In this document: positions 57,113-64,000 of the stretch, in pieces
How positions within the stretch are numbered: position 1 is the stretch's first letter
Layout of the letters: every line of letters begins with the position of its first letter
NCBI RefSeq assembly: GCF_003987345.1
Contig: NZ_PIPP01000002.1
Coordinates: forward strand, 671,274 to 735,273
Origin: Aliidiomarina shirensis
Lineage (GTDB): Bacteria > Pseudomonadota > Gammaproteobacteria > Enterobacterales > Alteromonadaceae
DNA length: 64,000 nucleotides
Direction: 5' to 3'
Made by a program: the position numbers and the translations under genes
The notes under the pieces: model-generated
Databases searched by the model: none
Told to the model about the DNA's origin: nothing
Seen by the model: the letters and a program-made list of their open reading frames with translations, nothing else

Positions 57113-57484
57113 CGACTGGTATTTAGGCACAATGATGGACATGAGGCGGTGATGTCAATTTTAGCTCCACGTTGACTTAAGCGTCGCCTAACCTGCCAGC
57201 TAAGTACCAACAGAGACATAGACCCAAGTTTAATGGAAATCTCTGGTAAGGCCTGAGCATTCTAGAAAACTCAGACCTTACCACTATCGACAAACTAGCT
57301 GTAAAGCCGACGAAATGCTATTCTGAGTATCAGGTTATTTGGGCGGGATATCTGATGAGCAGTAAGTCATTATTAATTCGTGTGCCGGCTATGACGGTTA
57401 TGATGTTGAGTATTCAACTACATATCAGTTTTGTTCAAAGCAAAAAGAACAGAGCCTACTTAGTTCTCGCTTCGGAATACTAAA
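57113..57484. other. Intergenic region with a long CCTTACC hairpin
   Basis: GGTAAGGCCTGAG (57245-57257) pairs with CTCAGACCTTACC (57270-57282) with one mismatch around a 12-nt loop; a dispersed repeat or terminator. A short frame at about 57354-57482 is not convincing as a gene. Otherwise nothing seen. Confidence 0.45.
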
Positions 57485-57934
57485 GTGCACCACGATCGCT
57501 ACATCCCAAAACCTGTGCAAAAGCCTTTACTTAACCTGAAGGATAGGCTCGGGTTGGCTGAAGACTACCCAGCAATGCACCGCGCCATCGTACAAGGTTT
57601 TAAGTTTGACACCGTCGCTTCTATAGCGCATGAAACCGGGCTGTCGAAAACCGAAGTTTTGAATGCGCTTAACCTTCCTCATTGGACAGTAGTCAAGAAA
57701 AGAAAGCACCGATGCTTTACCACTATAGAAAGCAATCGCATTTACGCGTTAATAGAGGCCATAACGGCCGCTGAGGCGCTATTTGAAGGTGATCTGCACG
57801 AAGCTGTTAACTGGTTAAAAAGGCCTTGCACAGGTCTCGGTCAGCGTTCACCCTTTGAGAACTTAAACTCGTTCTTTGAGCTTCAACAGGTACTTTCTCT
57901 TATCCATCGCTTGGAACACGGTGTTTTCAGTTAA
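57485..57934 (+). CDS. MbcA/ParS/Xre-type antitoxin-like protein, orphan
   Basis: 149 residues from a GTG start. Central HTH-like part (SIAHETGLSKTEVLNALNLP) and a C-terminal toxin-binding-like domain (EAVNWLKRPCTGLGQRSPFE, then LSLIHRLEHGVFS), the DUF2384 pattern of antitoxins paired with RES-domain toxins that deplete NAD+. The RES gene usually follows immediately, but here the next 370 nt hold only a repeat, so the antitoxin appears to be without its toxin. Confidence 0.7.
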   Translation: MHHDRYIPKPVQKPLLNLKDRLGLAEDYPAMHRAIVQGFKFDTVASIAHETGLSKTEVLNALNLPHWTVVKKRKHRCFTTIESNRIYALIEAITAAEALFEGDLHEAVNWLKRPCTGLGQRSPFENLNSFFELQQVLSLIHRLEHGVFS

Positions 57935-58040
57935 CGACGGACGTTAAAATCGCAAACTGAAAATTAGTTTTCAAATACCTCGCCGACTTTAAGCTAGGTG
58001 GTCAATGACACACATACTTGCGACACAGGCTGAACTGGTA

Positions 58041-58224
58041 TGTTAATTTGCAGGCGAAACTAATCCACGATTTGCATCTAAAATTGCTCCATCCGATTGC
58101 AAATTTTCTCTTTGCTAAAGCAAGTACCCCTTTTTTGGAAAACATGAACGTTACTCACTCTTTGGAGCAGAATTCGACACAAATTAAGGCGAGCAATGGT
58201 TCAACGCTTACTGCAAATTAATAG
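58041..58224 (+). repeat. Direct repeat copy A flanking the Detocs-like operon
   Basis: About 183 bp with roughly 83% identity to 63683-63866, same orientation, starting GTTAATTTGCAGGCGAAAC in both. In frame it reads KASTPFLEN and QNSTQxKASNGS in both copies, with several synonymous differences, so it may be part of a decayed coding element. The remaining stretch to 58304 shows no gene. Confidence 0.8.
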
Positions 58225-58304
58225 TCAGGAGCTAACTCGCGTAAATAACGCCCTGATAGTTTTCCATTAGTTAATACTAAACGCTAAGGATCATAAAAAG
58301 TCTT

Positions 58305-59495
58305 TTAAAATAACCAAGCAAACAGCGAATAAATAAACCCAAGATACAGCACCCACTTAAACCTAGAGACTATCCCCGACATTTGCTCAAAAAATTTAAA
58401 AACGGACGATGGTTCCATGTAAACGCTAATCAGCGGTTCGAAATTGAGACCCTTAATAATCGGAAGCCAATTATCTTTCATGATTTTGCCGTCCTGTTGA
58501 AAGTATACACCATGTCCACCAGTATATATTCGTGTATAAAGCTTTCCCTGCGATGTAAGGCCGTTAAATCCTCGGCGCCCTGCCATTCCCGTCCCAACAA
58601 CCAAAGCGTTCGTGAAAAGCAGGGGTACGTCTTGATTACCACACTCGTTGTAAACACTTATGTTATGCTCCTTAATTATTTTATGGACCGGAAAGTTTTG
58701 CTTTAAAACGCTTCCTGAAAGAATTATTGAATCAATCCTCGATAACAAATCCCTATCTAAATTATCTATCAACGAATTCATAAGAGCGTACGTACCAAAG
58801 CTATGTGCTACACAAACAAGTCTTTTATTGGGATTCTCCTCGATCCAATTAAAGAACTGCTCTGAAACATCCTTTACAATTCTCCGCCGTAAGAGAGGAA
58901 AAAAATACTTGACGGGAGCATATTTCGGATACTTATAGTGACTAGGCTCAAAGTCAATGATTTCCTCATCAGAACGAATTAAACCTTCAAGCTTCTCTTG
59001 CCAGGCCCCATAAGTATTAATCCCATGAATAGTGAAAATAGAAAATTCTGTTACTCGACTAGAGCTGGATGACTCGGCTTTCAAAGCATGATTAACCTGT
59101 TTAATAACTGGAGAAAGCCAAGAAAAATCGTGCTCAGCAGCGTAATATATTTTGAAACCTATCGAATCAATTTCATCCTCAAAAAATTTAGCTTTCTCAC
59201 GCTCCGAGGTAATACCAATTATTCTTGTTGGGACAGTAGGGAATTTTTTAGAATTTATTCGCTTCAATATTTTCAATCCACCATTAGGTGATTTTTGAAG
59301 GGAATCACTTTTTTCCGGCAACACTAAGTCTATAAATACGACCGAATAGTGAATCTTTCTTAATTTCGCAATTGCATCCGAAACGTTACTAGACGTTTGA
59401 ATGTCTACCTCCTTGATATCCAGGTTCTCTTTTAAATAGTCGGTTATCCGACTTCTTCTTATCTTCGAGTCATCTATTATTAAAATCTTTTTCAT
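58305..59495 (-). CDS. DtcC-like effector: receiver domain + alpha/beta hydrolase + TM helix
   Basis: 396 residues. Receiver domain at about 1-130 (acidic pocket DDS, phospho-acceptor Asp in VVFIDLVLPE at about 56), hydrolase domain at about 150-350 (oxyanion region IFTIHGINTYG, nucleophile elbow AHSFGTYAL, catalytic His in YTGGHGVYF), and a C-terminal membrane helix (WVLYLGFIYSLFAWLF). In Detocs systems, phosphotransfer to DtcC's receiver triggers its effector; in most it is a nucleosidase that destroys ATP, and a hydrolase variant is known. Here a membrane-anchored lipase or esterase attack is plausible. It overlaps the preceding receiver gene by 4 nt. Confidence 0.75.
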   Translation of the reverse strand: MKKILIIDDSKIRRSRITDYLKENLDIKEVDIQTSSNVSDAIAKLRKIHYSVVFIDLVLPEKSDSLQKSPNGGLKILKRINSKKFPTVPTRIIGITSEREKAKFFEDEIDSIGFKIYYAAEHDFSWLSPVIKQVNHALKAESSSSSRVTEFSIFTIHGINTYGAWQEKLEGLIRSDEEIIDFEPSHYKYPKYAPVKYFFPLLRRRIVKDVSEQFFNWIEENPNKRLVCVAHSFGTYALMNSLIDNLDRDLLSRIDSIILSGSVLKQNFPVHKIIKEHNISVYNECGNQDVPLLFTNALVVGTGMAGRRGFNGLTSQGKLYTRIYTGGHGVYFQQDGKIMKDNWLPIIKGLNFEPLISVYMEPSSVFKFFEQMSGIVSRFKWVLYLGFIYSLFAWLF

Positions 59496-59944
59496 GCTTT
59501 ATTAATTAACGAAATTAATTCGTCTTTCCAAGAGGTTTGGAAACCAGAATAAGATATACAACCAAGATACAGGCTGGGATATTTACGCTGAGCCTCGCGG
59601 TGAATATCACTAAGGTTTTTCAAACTCGGATTTTCAGAGAAAGTTGAATGCTGAGATAAAAAAAGAAACTTAATCGAAAGTCGCTTATGCTCTATCTTTC
59701 TTGCAATCTCCAAACCTGCGTAAGGCTTAGGTTGACCACCGGAATTATCGATGCTGCTGCGATCAAACGTTGGTAAACTCATATCCAGAACGGCAACATC
59801 GAAATTAATATCTTTTATTTTTTTTAAAGCAGACGAATAGGAATAAGCAAAGTCAATATCTGCATTAGGAAAACCGAGTCTTAAAACCTCTCCAACTTTA
59901 TCTTTCTTATGAGTGTTATCTTCGACTAAAAGTATTCGCGTCAT
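59492..59944 (-). CDS. DtcB-like stand-alone receiver protein
   Basis: 150 residues, receiver domain only (ILLVEDNTHKKDK, phospho-acceptor Asp in VAVLDMSLPTF, FLFLSQHS). In Detocs, DtcB is thought to soak up stray phosphate and prevent false activation of the effector. Lies 3 nt after the kinase gene and overlaps the effector gene, so all three are made in proportion. Confidence 0.75.
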   Translation of the reverse strand: MTRILLVEDNTHKKDKVGEVLRLGFPNADIDFAYSYSSALKKIKDINFDVAVLDMSLPTFDRSSIDNSGGQPKPYAGLEIARKIEHKRLSIKFLFLSQHSTFSENPSLKNLSDIHREAQRKYPSLYLGCISYSGFQTSWKDELISLINKA

Positions 59945-59947
59945 GAT

Positions 59948-62900
59948 TCATCCTCTCGGCAATACGAAAACCTGATGGAATTCGTCTTCCTCGACCTTGA
60001 CCCTGAATGTAGCCTCCAAGCCAAAGGCGTCTCTCACGAAAGAAAGCGACTTATAAAATCCCGTACCCCCTTCCGTAGTAAGGTGCTCAGGATTTATCGT
60101 CGAAACGTTGTCTTTAAAGTCGTCGACAATCCCGTTATTTATAATATGTCTATACTGCTCCTTTGAAATGGAGTTCTTTATTGTTAGCTCTAGCGTCTTG
60201 GGGCTAATCAAATTATCGATTTCAATATTAGACAAATTAGATCGATACTTCATTGCGTTCAAAAGAGATGTTACAAACCCTCTTATAAAATCAGTACATT
60301 GCTGATAATCCATATCCATATCATTATCAATGTCGTTTACTTGGACTTGAATATCGATTGGACTATATATGCCTTCTACATGGCTTATAGCTACCGCTAC
60401 CGCATCTTTGAGGCGCACTTGGCCTCCTGCGTTTTCTTCAGCCCGCCTGAACCATTCCATAACCTGGGGTAGTTGTTCAAGGAAGGCCTGTCTGGCTTGA
60501 CCAAATGAATCCTTTAGGTCAACTAACTCAGTGTTTAATTTAGAAATATTGATCAGTGCTTCATCAATTATAACTTCAATATCTTTTTTTAAATTTTCAT
60601 TGATTAATTTGTCTAATTTTTGAATTGAAATATCAACCATTTCCCAAACAAGATCTTCTAAAGAGATTAAAAAAGCGTCAACATTTTTGCTTTCCTTTAA
60701 AATAACCTTTAATTTCTGAGACTCATCTTCACCAAGGTTAAAGGCAAAAATCCCCTTGCTGTCTCCACCGCTTGAATTAATTGAAAACCAGTTATTAGCA
60801 TTAGCCAAAGTCTTGTCTATACTGTGCGAAAAATCTTTAAGAATCTCATCAACTCGCTGCGTTAGCATTGGTTTAAAAGTAACGGAAAGCCTGTCTTTCC
60901 AATACTGATTTCGTTCATATTTACCATCTGGCCCTATGGACGTCATTAACATCGAAGCCTCGAAAACGCTTCGAATCTGGCTCTCAAATACGCCATGTCT
61001 TATCTCTGAACTTAAGTATCGTGCTAACCCAAAATTATCGTCGTTAATGAAATCACTCATGAGCACATAGAACGTATGCGATACGAGCAATTCCTCAAAC
61101 GTCTGAGAATTTACATCTTCGCCCTCTATGTCTGAAGACCCAACTACCGTTCGAGCTAAAGAAGCGCTATCGAGCTCGTTATAAACATCTAGGATGCTAC
61201 CGTAATCTTCACGCCTAGCATCCCGAAGAGCGCGTGTATTAATGTAAATTTTGTTATTAATATGACTAGAAGATATTTTCTGACGGGTTAGTCGTTCATA
61301 TATTAAGTTCTCTTCTTTCGTTAATGATCCATCTTTATATCCACGGACTTTGCTAACCAAAGAAATAATTCTGATTCTTTCAAACAATAGCTCTTGATTA
61401 TTGCCAATTAGATAAAGCCCGGACATTAACTCAGTGCTACATATATCACTGAGAAAGAATAGTTGCTTGCAATCTATAGACGAAGTTGCCCATATACTTT
61501 CAAGTTGACTTGGAAGTTCAACATCACTATCGTCTAAGAAGTCCTCAACAGCTTCCGCTGCGTCCTCTTGAGTAGCAAGATCGCTGTACTTATAAACTAG
61601 ACATAAAATAATCGTGAATGCCAGCGAGCATTTATTGCTCACATGCTGCCTGCTTTCAAGTATGAAGCGAATAGGGTATCGATTTATTTTTGAAGGGTCA
61701 GCAATTAACTCCTCACAAACATATTCAAGCAGCTCATCGTACTCTTCCATCTTCATAAGCGCAGAGCAATAAATGTATGAATAATCAGACGGAAATAAGT
61801 CTCGCTTTTCTCTAATCGCAGATAGTGATGACTTCAGCTCTTCGACCTTTAGCTCATTATTTTCGGCCTTTTTAACAATCTCTATCTTCTTAGCTCTGGT
61901 CTCGTTTAAGCTACCTGTAGCGGAATTATCATCGACATGAATAAAGGAAAAGGGTTTACTGAGAGCTGACTGAATAACACGCATGTATTTTGGGGTCAAA
62001 GTTTTATTGACAACAAAGCATAGTCTACTGATCGATCTTTGTTTCTTACTGTCGAGAAAAGGGTAACGGGTTTCCAGCGTAGCTTTGAGGTGATTGATTT
62101 CTGGTATCAAGTGAGCTTTAAACGCTATAGTGTTTAAGCTTCTAGTGTAGAAAGACTCTGTCTTATCGTCTAAAAGCACTTGAGCAAGCAAAGTCGGCAT
62201 GCTTTCGGCTACACTCTGATGTCCAACAGAAGATTCTCCTTCCTGTTTACTCGCTTCATCGTCCTCATCTGAGTTCAGCGTCTCACCGGAGTATGCTATG
62301 GAGCGTGAAAACATTTCTAAGAAGCAAAAGTCGAATGTCTCAGCCTTAATGCGCTGATTGCATTCCTCAACGACTTCCAAGTACCGGCCCTTCTTATAAT
62401 TTATGAATATTGAATCGGAAGTAACATGTTCCATCGTATTAAAGTGACCTGAAAGAAGCTCTATAAGTTTAGTAATTGATGTACTGTCAATAGCCGCCTC
62501 AATTGATTTCAGAGAAGTTAGCACCAATTCTTTGTCGTCGACATCCTCTGATGAAATCTTGAATGACAAAGCCTTTCTAAAATGATGAAACCTATCGACT
62601 GGACAAAATAATAGACAATTCGACAACGCTTGGCTAAGGTCGAAATCATACAGATCCGAAGTAGGGAGAAGTGCGATATTCAACATATCTGCATAATGGT
62701 TCATTTTATTGTTTCGATATGTAGATATAACACTACCCACTACCTTTTCTTTATAAAACTCTTTATCTTTTCCAAACTGTTCGGCTAGCAAATTTAAAAT
62801 ATGCTTTACGGGGCTATTTTGTCGGGTTTTAAGGTAGGCGTTGAGGCCATCTTTGTCTCGTGTAAGTGAAAAGTATGCCATTGTCATTTCAAAATGCCAT

Positions 62901-63307
62901 ATACTGTTTCCAAACTTATCATTTGCCTCAGTTAGGATTGCCTTAGCAATCTCATATTTTCCATATAGGAAAGCATGATTGAGTTTTGACTCCAGATTTA
63001 AAAATACTTTCATTTCTTCAGCATTACGAAGAATAGAATTTGCAATCACTTGAAGCGAAAATCGTAGAGGAAAGTCTTCGTTGTAAACCCTGAGTCGCTC
63101 TTCATCTCTATGAAGTCCCTCGTAATTCAGAGCCTCCCTTATTGACTTATACCTAAGAGCAGTATCAAGCAAGCCAACAATTTCCTCTTGCGGAAGTTTG
63201 TTCGCTAAGTGAGCGAGCCCTCTTATTATCTGGCCTTTATTGCGAGTTGGCTTTTTCAAGCTTCCTAAAACTAGCCCGATAAGTTGAATGTACTGAAGCG
63301 ATTTCAA
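59948..63307 (-). CDS. DtcA-like sensor kinase with large helical sensor region
   Basis: 1119 residues. The first ~880 are helical repeats (TPR-like) without a membrane segment, a likely intracellular infection sensor. The C-terminal ~200 residues are a histidine-kinase-type ATPase: N-box-like FVTSLLNAMKYRSNL and G-box TEGGTGFYKSLSFVRDAFG. The phospho-accepting His is not in a standard H-box. The gene order kinase, receiver, receiver-effector and the tight spacing match Detocs. Base composition is more AT-rich than the neighbouring genes, a sign of transfer. Confidence 0.72.
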   Translation of the reverse strand: MKSLQYIQLIGLVLGSLKKPTRNKGQIIRGLAHLANKLPQEEIVGLLDTALRYKSIREALNYEGLHRDEERLRVYNEDFPLRFSLQVIANSILRNAEEMKVFLNLESKLNHAFLYGKYEIAKAILTEANDKFGNSIWHFEMTMAYFSLTRDKDGLNAYLKTRQNSPVKHILNLLAEQFGKDKEFYKEKVVGSVISTYRNNKMNHYADMLNIALLPTSDLYDFDLSQALSNCLLFCPVDRFHHFRKALSFKISSEDVDDKELVLTSLKSIEAAIDSTSITKLIELLSGHFNTMEHVTSDSIFINYKKGRYLEVVEECNQRIKAETFDFCFLEMFSRSIAYSGETLNSDEDDEASKQEGESSVGHQSVAESMPTLLAQVLLDDKTESFYTRSLNTIAFKAHLIPEINHLKATLETRYPFLDSKKQRSISRLCFVVNKTLTPKYMRVIQSALSKPFSFIHVDDNSATGSLNETRAKKIEIVKKAENNELKVEELKSSLSAIREKRDLFPSDYSYIYCSALMKMEEYDELLEYVCEELIADPSKINRYPIRFILESRQHVSNKCSLAFTIILCLVYKYSDLATQEDAAEAVEDFLDDSDVELPSQLESIWATSSIDCKQLFFLSDICSTELMSGLYLIGNNQELLFERIRIISLVSKVRGYKDGSLTKEENLIYERLTRQKISSSHINNKIYINTRALRDARREDYGSILDVYNELDSASLARTVVGSSDIEGEDVNSQTFEELLVSHTFYVLMSDFINDDNFGLARYLSSEIRHGVFESQIRSVFEASMLMTSIGPDGKYERNQYWKDRLSVTFKPMLTQRVDEILKDFSHSIDKTLANANNWFSINSSGGDSKGIFAFNLGEDESQKLKVILKESKNVDAFLISLEDLVWEMVDISIQKLDKLINENLKKDIEVIIDEALINISKLNTELVDLKDSFGQARQAFLEQLPQVMEWFRRAEENAGGQVRLKDAVAVAISHVEGIYSPIDIQVQVNDIDNDMDMDYQQCTDFIRGFVTSLLNAMKYRSNLSNIEIDNLISPKTLELTIKNSISKEQYRHIINNGIVDDFKDNVSTINPEHLTTEGGTGFYKSLSFVRDAFGLEATFRVKVEEDEFHQVFVLPRG

Positions 63308-63517
63308 TTGGTTTACCTAGTCCCCTTTTGTCTATCAGCCTATTTCTAAGTATGCATTAAAGGAGGCTCGCTCGTATAGTGATACATATAGTTCAGGTGA
63401 TGCGAAGATATTAGTTTATCAAGGCTTCTTCCCTCAAACGAATCCGTTCATTTATTCACCAGAAATTTCTAGCCGATCACCAACCTCATAGCCCAAGTTA
63501 AAGTGCCTAATTCCTAA
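63308..63517. other. Upstream region of the Detocs-like operon
   Basis: Gene-free, AT-rich; it should hold the leftward promoter of the kinase-receiver-effector operon and the outer end of the IS3-type remnant. I see no clear operator. Confidence 0.4.
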
Positions 63518-63682
63518 TTACCGGCACAGATCTAAACTAGAGTTTTCCAGTTTTTCCCAGTAAGCCACTGGTGGTAAATTGGCAAGGCTTTCATGGGTTC
63601 GTTCCTCGTTATAATCCAACCGCCTGAACCATGGCATTTCGCGAACGTGACTTAGAGAGTCGAACAAGCAAGCGTTCAGGGG
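63518..63682 (-). pseudogene. C-terminal remnant of an IS3-family transposase (OrfB)
   Basis: About 55 codons reading LNACLFDSLSHVRE, then RLDYNEERTHESLANLPPV, the conserved end of IS3-family DDE transposases. The rest of the transposase is missing: similarity stops exactly where the direct repeat copy B begins, so the IS was cut by a recombination event. Confidence 0.85.
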
Positions 63683-63866
63683 TGTTAATTTGCAGGCGAA
63701 ACTGATCCACGATTTGCGTCTAAAATTTATCCATCTAAGTGTAAGTTTTCTCAATGCTAAAGCAAGTACTCCTTTTTTGGAAAACGTGAGTGCTACCCAC
63801 TCTTTGGATCAGAATTCGACACAAAATAAGGCGAGCAATGGTTCAAATCTTTCAGCAAATCAACGG
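63683..63866 (+). repeat. Direct repeat copy B
   Basis: Second copy of the ~183-bp sequence at 58041-58224, same orientation. Between both copies lies the complete Detocs-like operon plus the IS3 remnant. Its right end is interrupted by the presumed group II intron end a few bases later. Confidence 0.8.
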
Positions 63867-63873
63867 TTAAAGG

Positions 63874-63964
63874 ATCGAGTAGGAGGAGGCCTCACGGCCT
63901 CCGTCCTCTCACACCACCGGGCATACGGTTCCGTACCACGGCGGTTCATAGGTTACATTTGAGC
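63874..63964 (-). mobile_element. 3' end of a group II intron (domains V-VI), rest outside window
   Basis: On the minus strand the sequence forms a GAACCGCCGTGG/...CGGTGGTG hairpin with an inner TACGG/CCGTA stem (63911-63948, domain V-like) and then a GGAGGCC/GGCCTCC hairpin followed by CCTACTCGAT (domain VI-like with the intron end), as in many bacterial group II introns. The intron, and its reverse transcriptase if present, would lie to the right of the window. Its insertion point is just beside repeat copy B. Confidence 0.6.
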
Positions 63965-64000
63965 CGATGGTAACTGTCCATCAGCGATATCAATCCCAGT

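Noticed and set aside
53000..58000. Integron cassette array
   Set aside because: Single small genes separated by hairpins look cassette-like, but I find no attC pair with RYYYAAC and GTTRRRY cores and no integron integrase.

Overview
The window reads as a gammaproteobacterial chromosome. The left 28 kb is ordinary vertical content of an Alteromonadales-type marine genus; an Idiomarina/Pseudidiomarina-like host is my inference from the gene set (S46 and S9 exopeptidases, secreted M17 aminopeptidase, purEK-glpK, cdd-deoCAB, UbiK, Rep, DinB). The right 35 kb, starting at a tRNA-Arg, is accessory DNA packed with recombinases, nucleases and defence genes.

Core, 1-28.5 kb: an EF-hand secreted protein, a BaeSR-like two-component pair, ubiK, rep helicase, two c-di-GMP enzymes, cytochrome c5, dinB, an S46 peptidase, purEK-glpK, the nucleoside-catabolic operon cdd-deoC-deoA-deoB behind a foldable leader, then an S9 peptidase, an esterase, OsmC and a secreted leucyl aminopeptidase.

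Island edge, 28.5-30.2 kb: a 50-nt broken 5' copy of tRNA-Arg(CCG), an intact tRNA-Arg(CCG) 43 nt later, three GGGACC boxes spaced exactly 11 bp, and a DUF4062 gene. From 30.3 to 37.2 kb lies a complete type I restriction-modification locus (hsdM-hsdS-hsdR) with a YgjP-like metallopeptidase and an Xre regulator. From 37.3 to 39.9 kb is a tyrosine-integrase operon with helix-turn-helix partners and two related palindromes embedded in a coding sequence. A PIN-like protein follows (40.4 kb); its promoter spacer is a perfect FadR-type palindrome.

Most unusual block, 42.0-52.2 kb: a 752-residue nuclease-like protein with about eight zinc-ribbon repeats and a PD-(D/E)XK core, then five tightly coupled genes: two small tandem paralogues with C-terminal HTH-like ends, a 761-residue tyrosine recombinase homologue lacking the nucleophilic tyrosine, a 976-residue recombinase with the full catalytic set, and a 399-residue protein whose three-part layout resembles the DNA polymerase III beta sliding clamp (DnaN). 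I know of no described system with this composition and regard it as the best candidate for a new mobile or DNA-processing system.

Right end, 52.4-64 kb: a cassette-like array of small genes (three orphan antitoxin-like proteins, zinc protein, secreted HNH nuclease, AlpA-type regulator, GNAT, SRAP/YedK), then a Detocs-like defence operon (sensor kinase, stand-alone receiver, receiver fused to alpha/beta hydrolase with a C-terminal membrane helix) lying between two copies of a ~183-bp repeat, next to an IS3-family transposase remnant and the probable 3' end of a group II intron that runs off the window.
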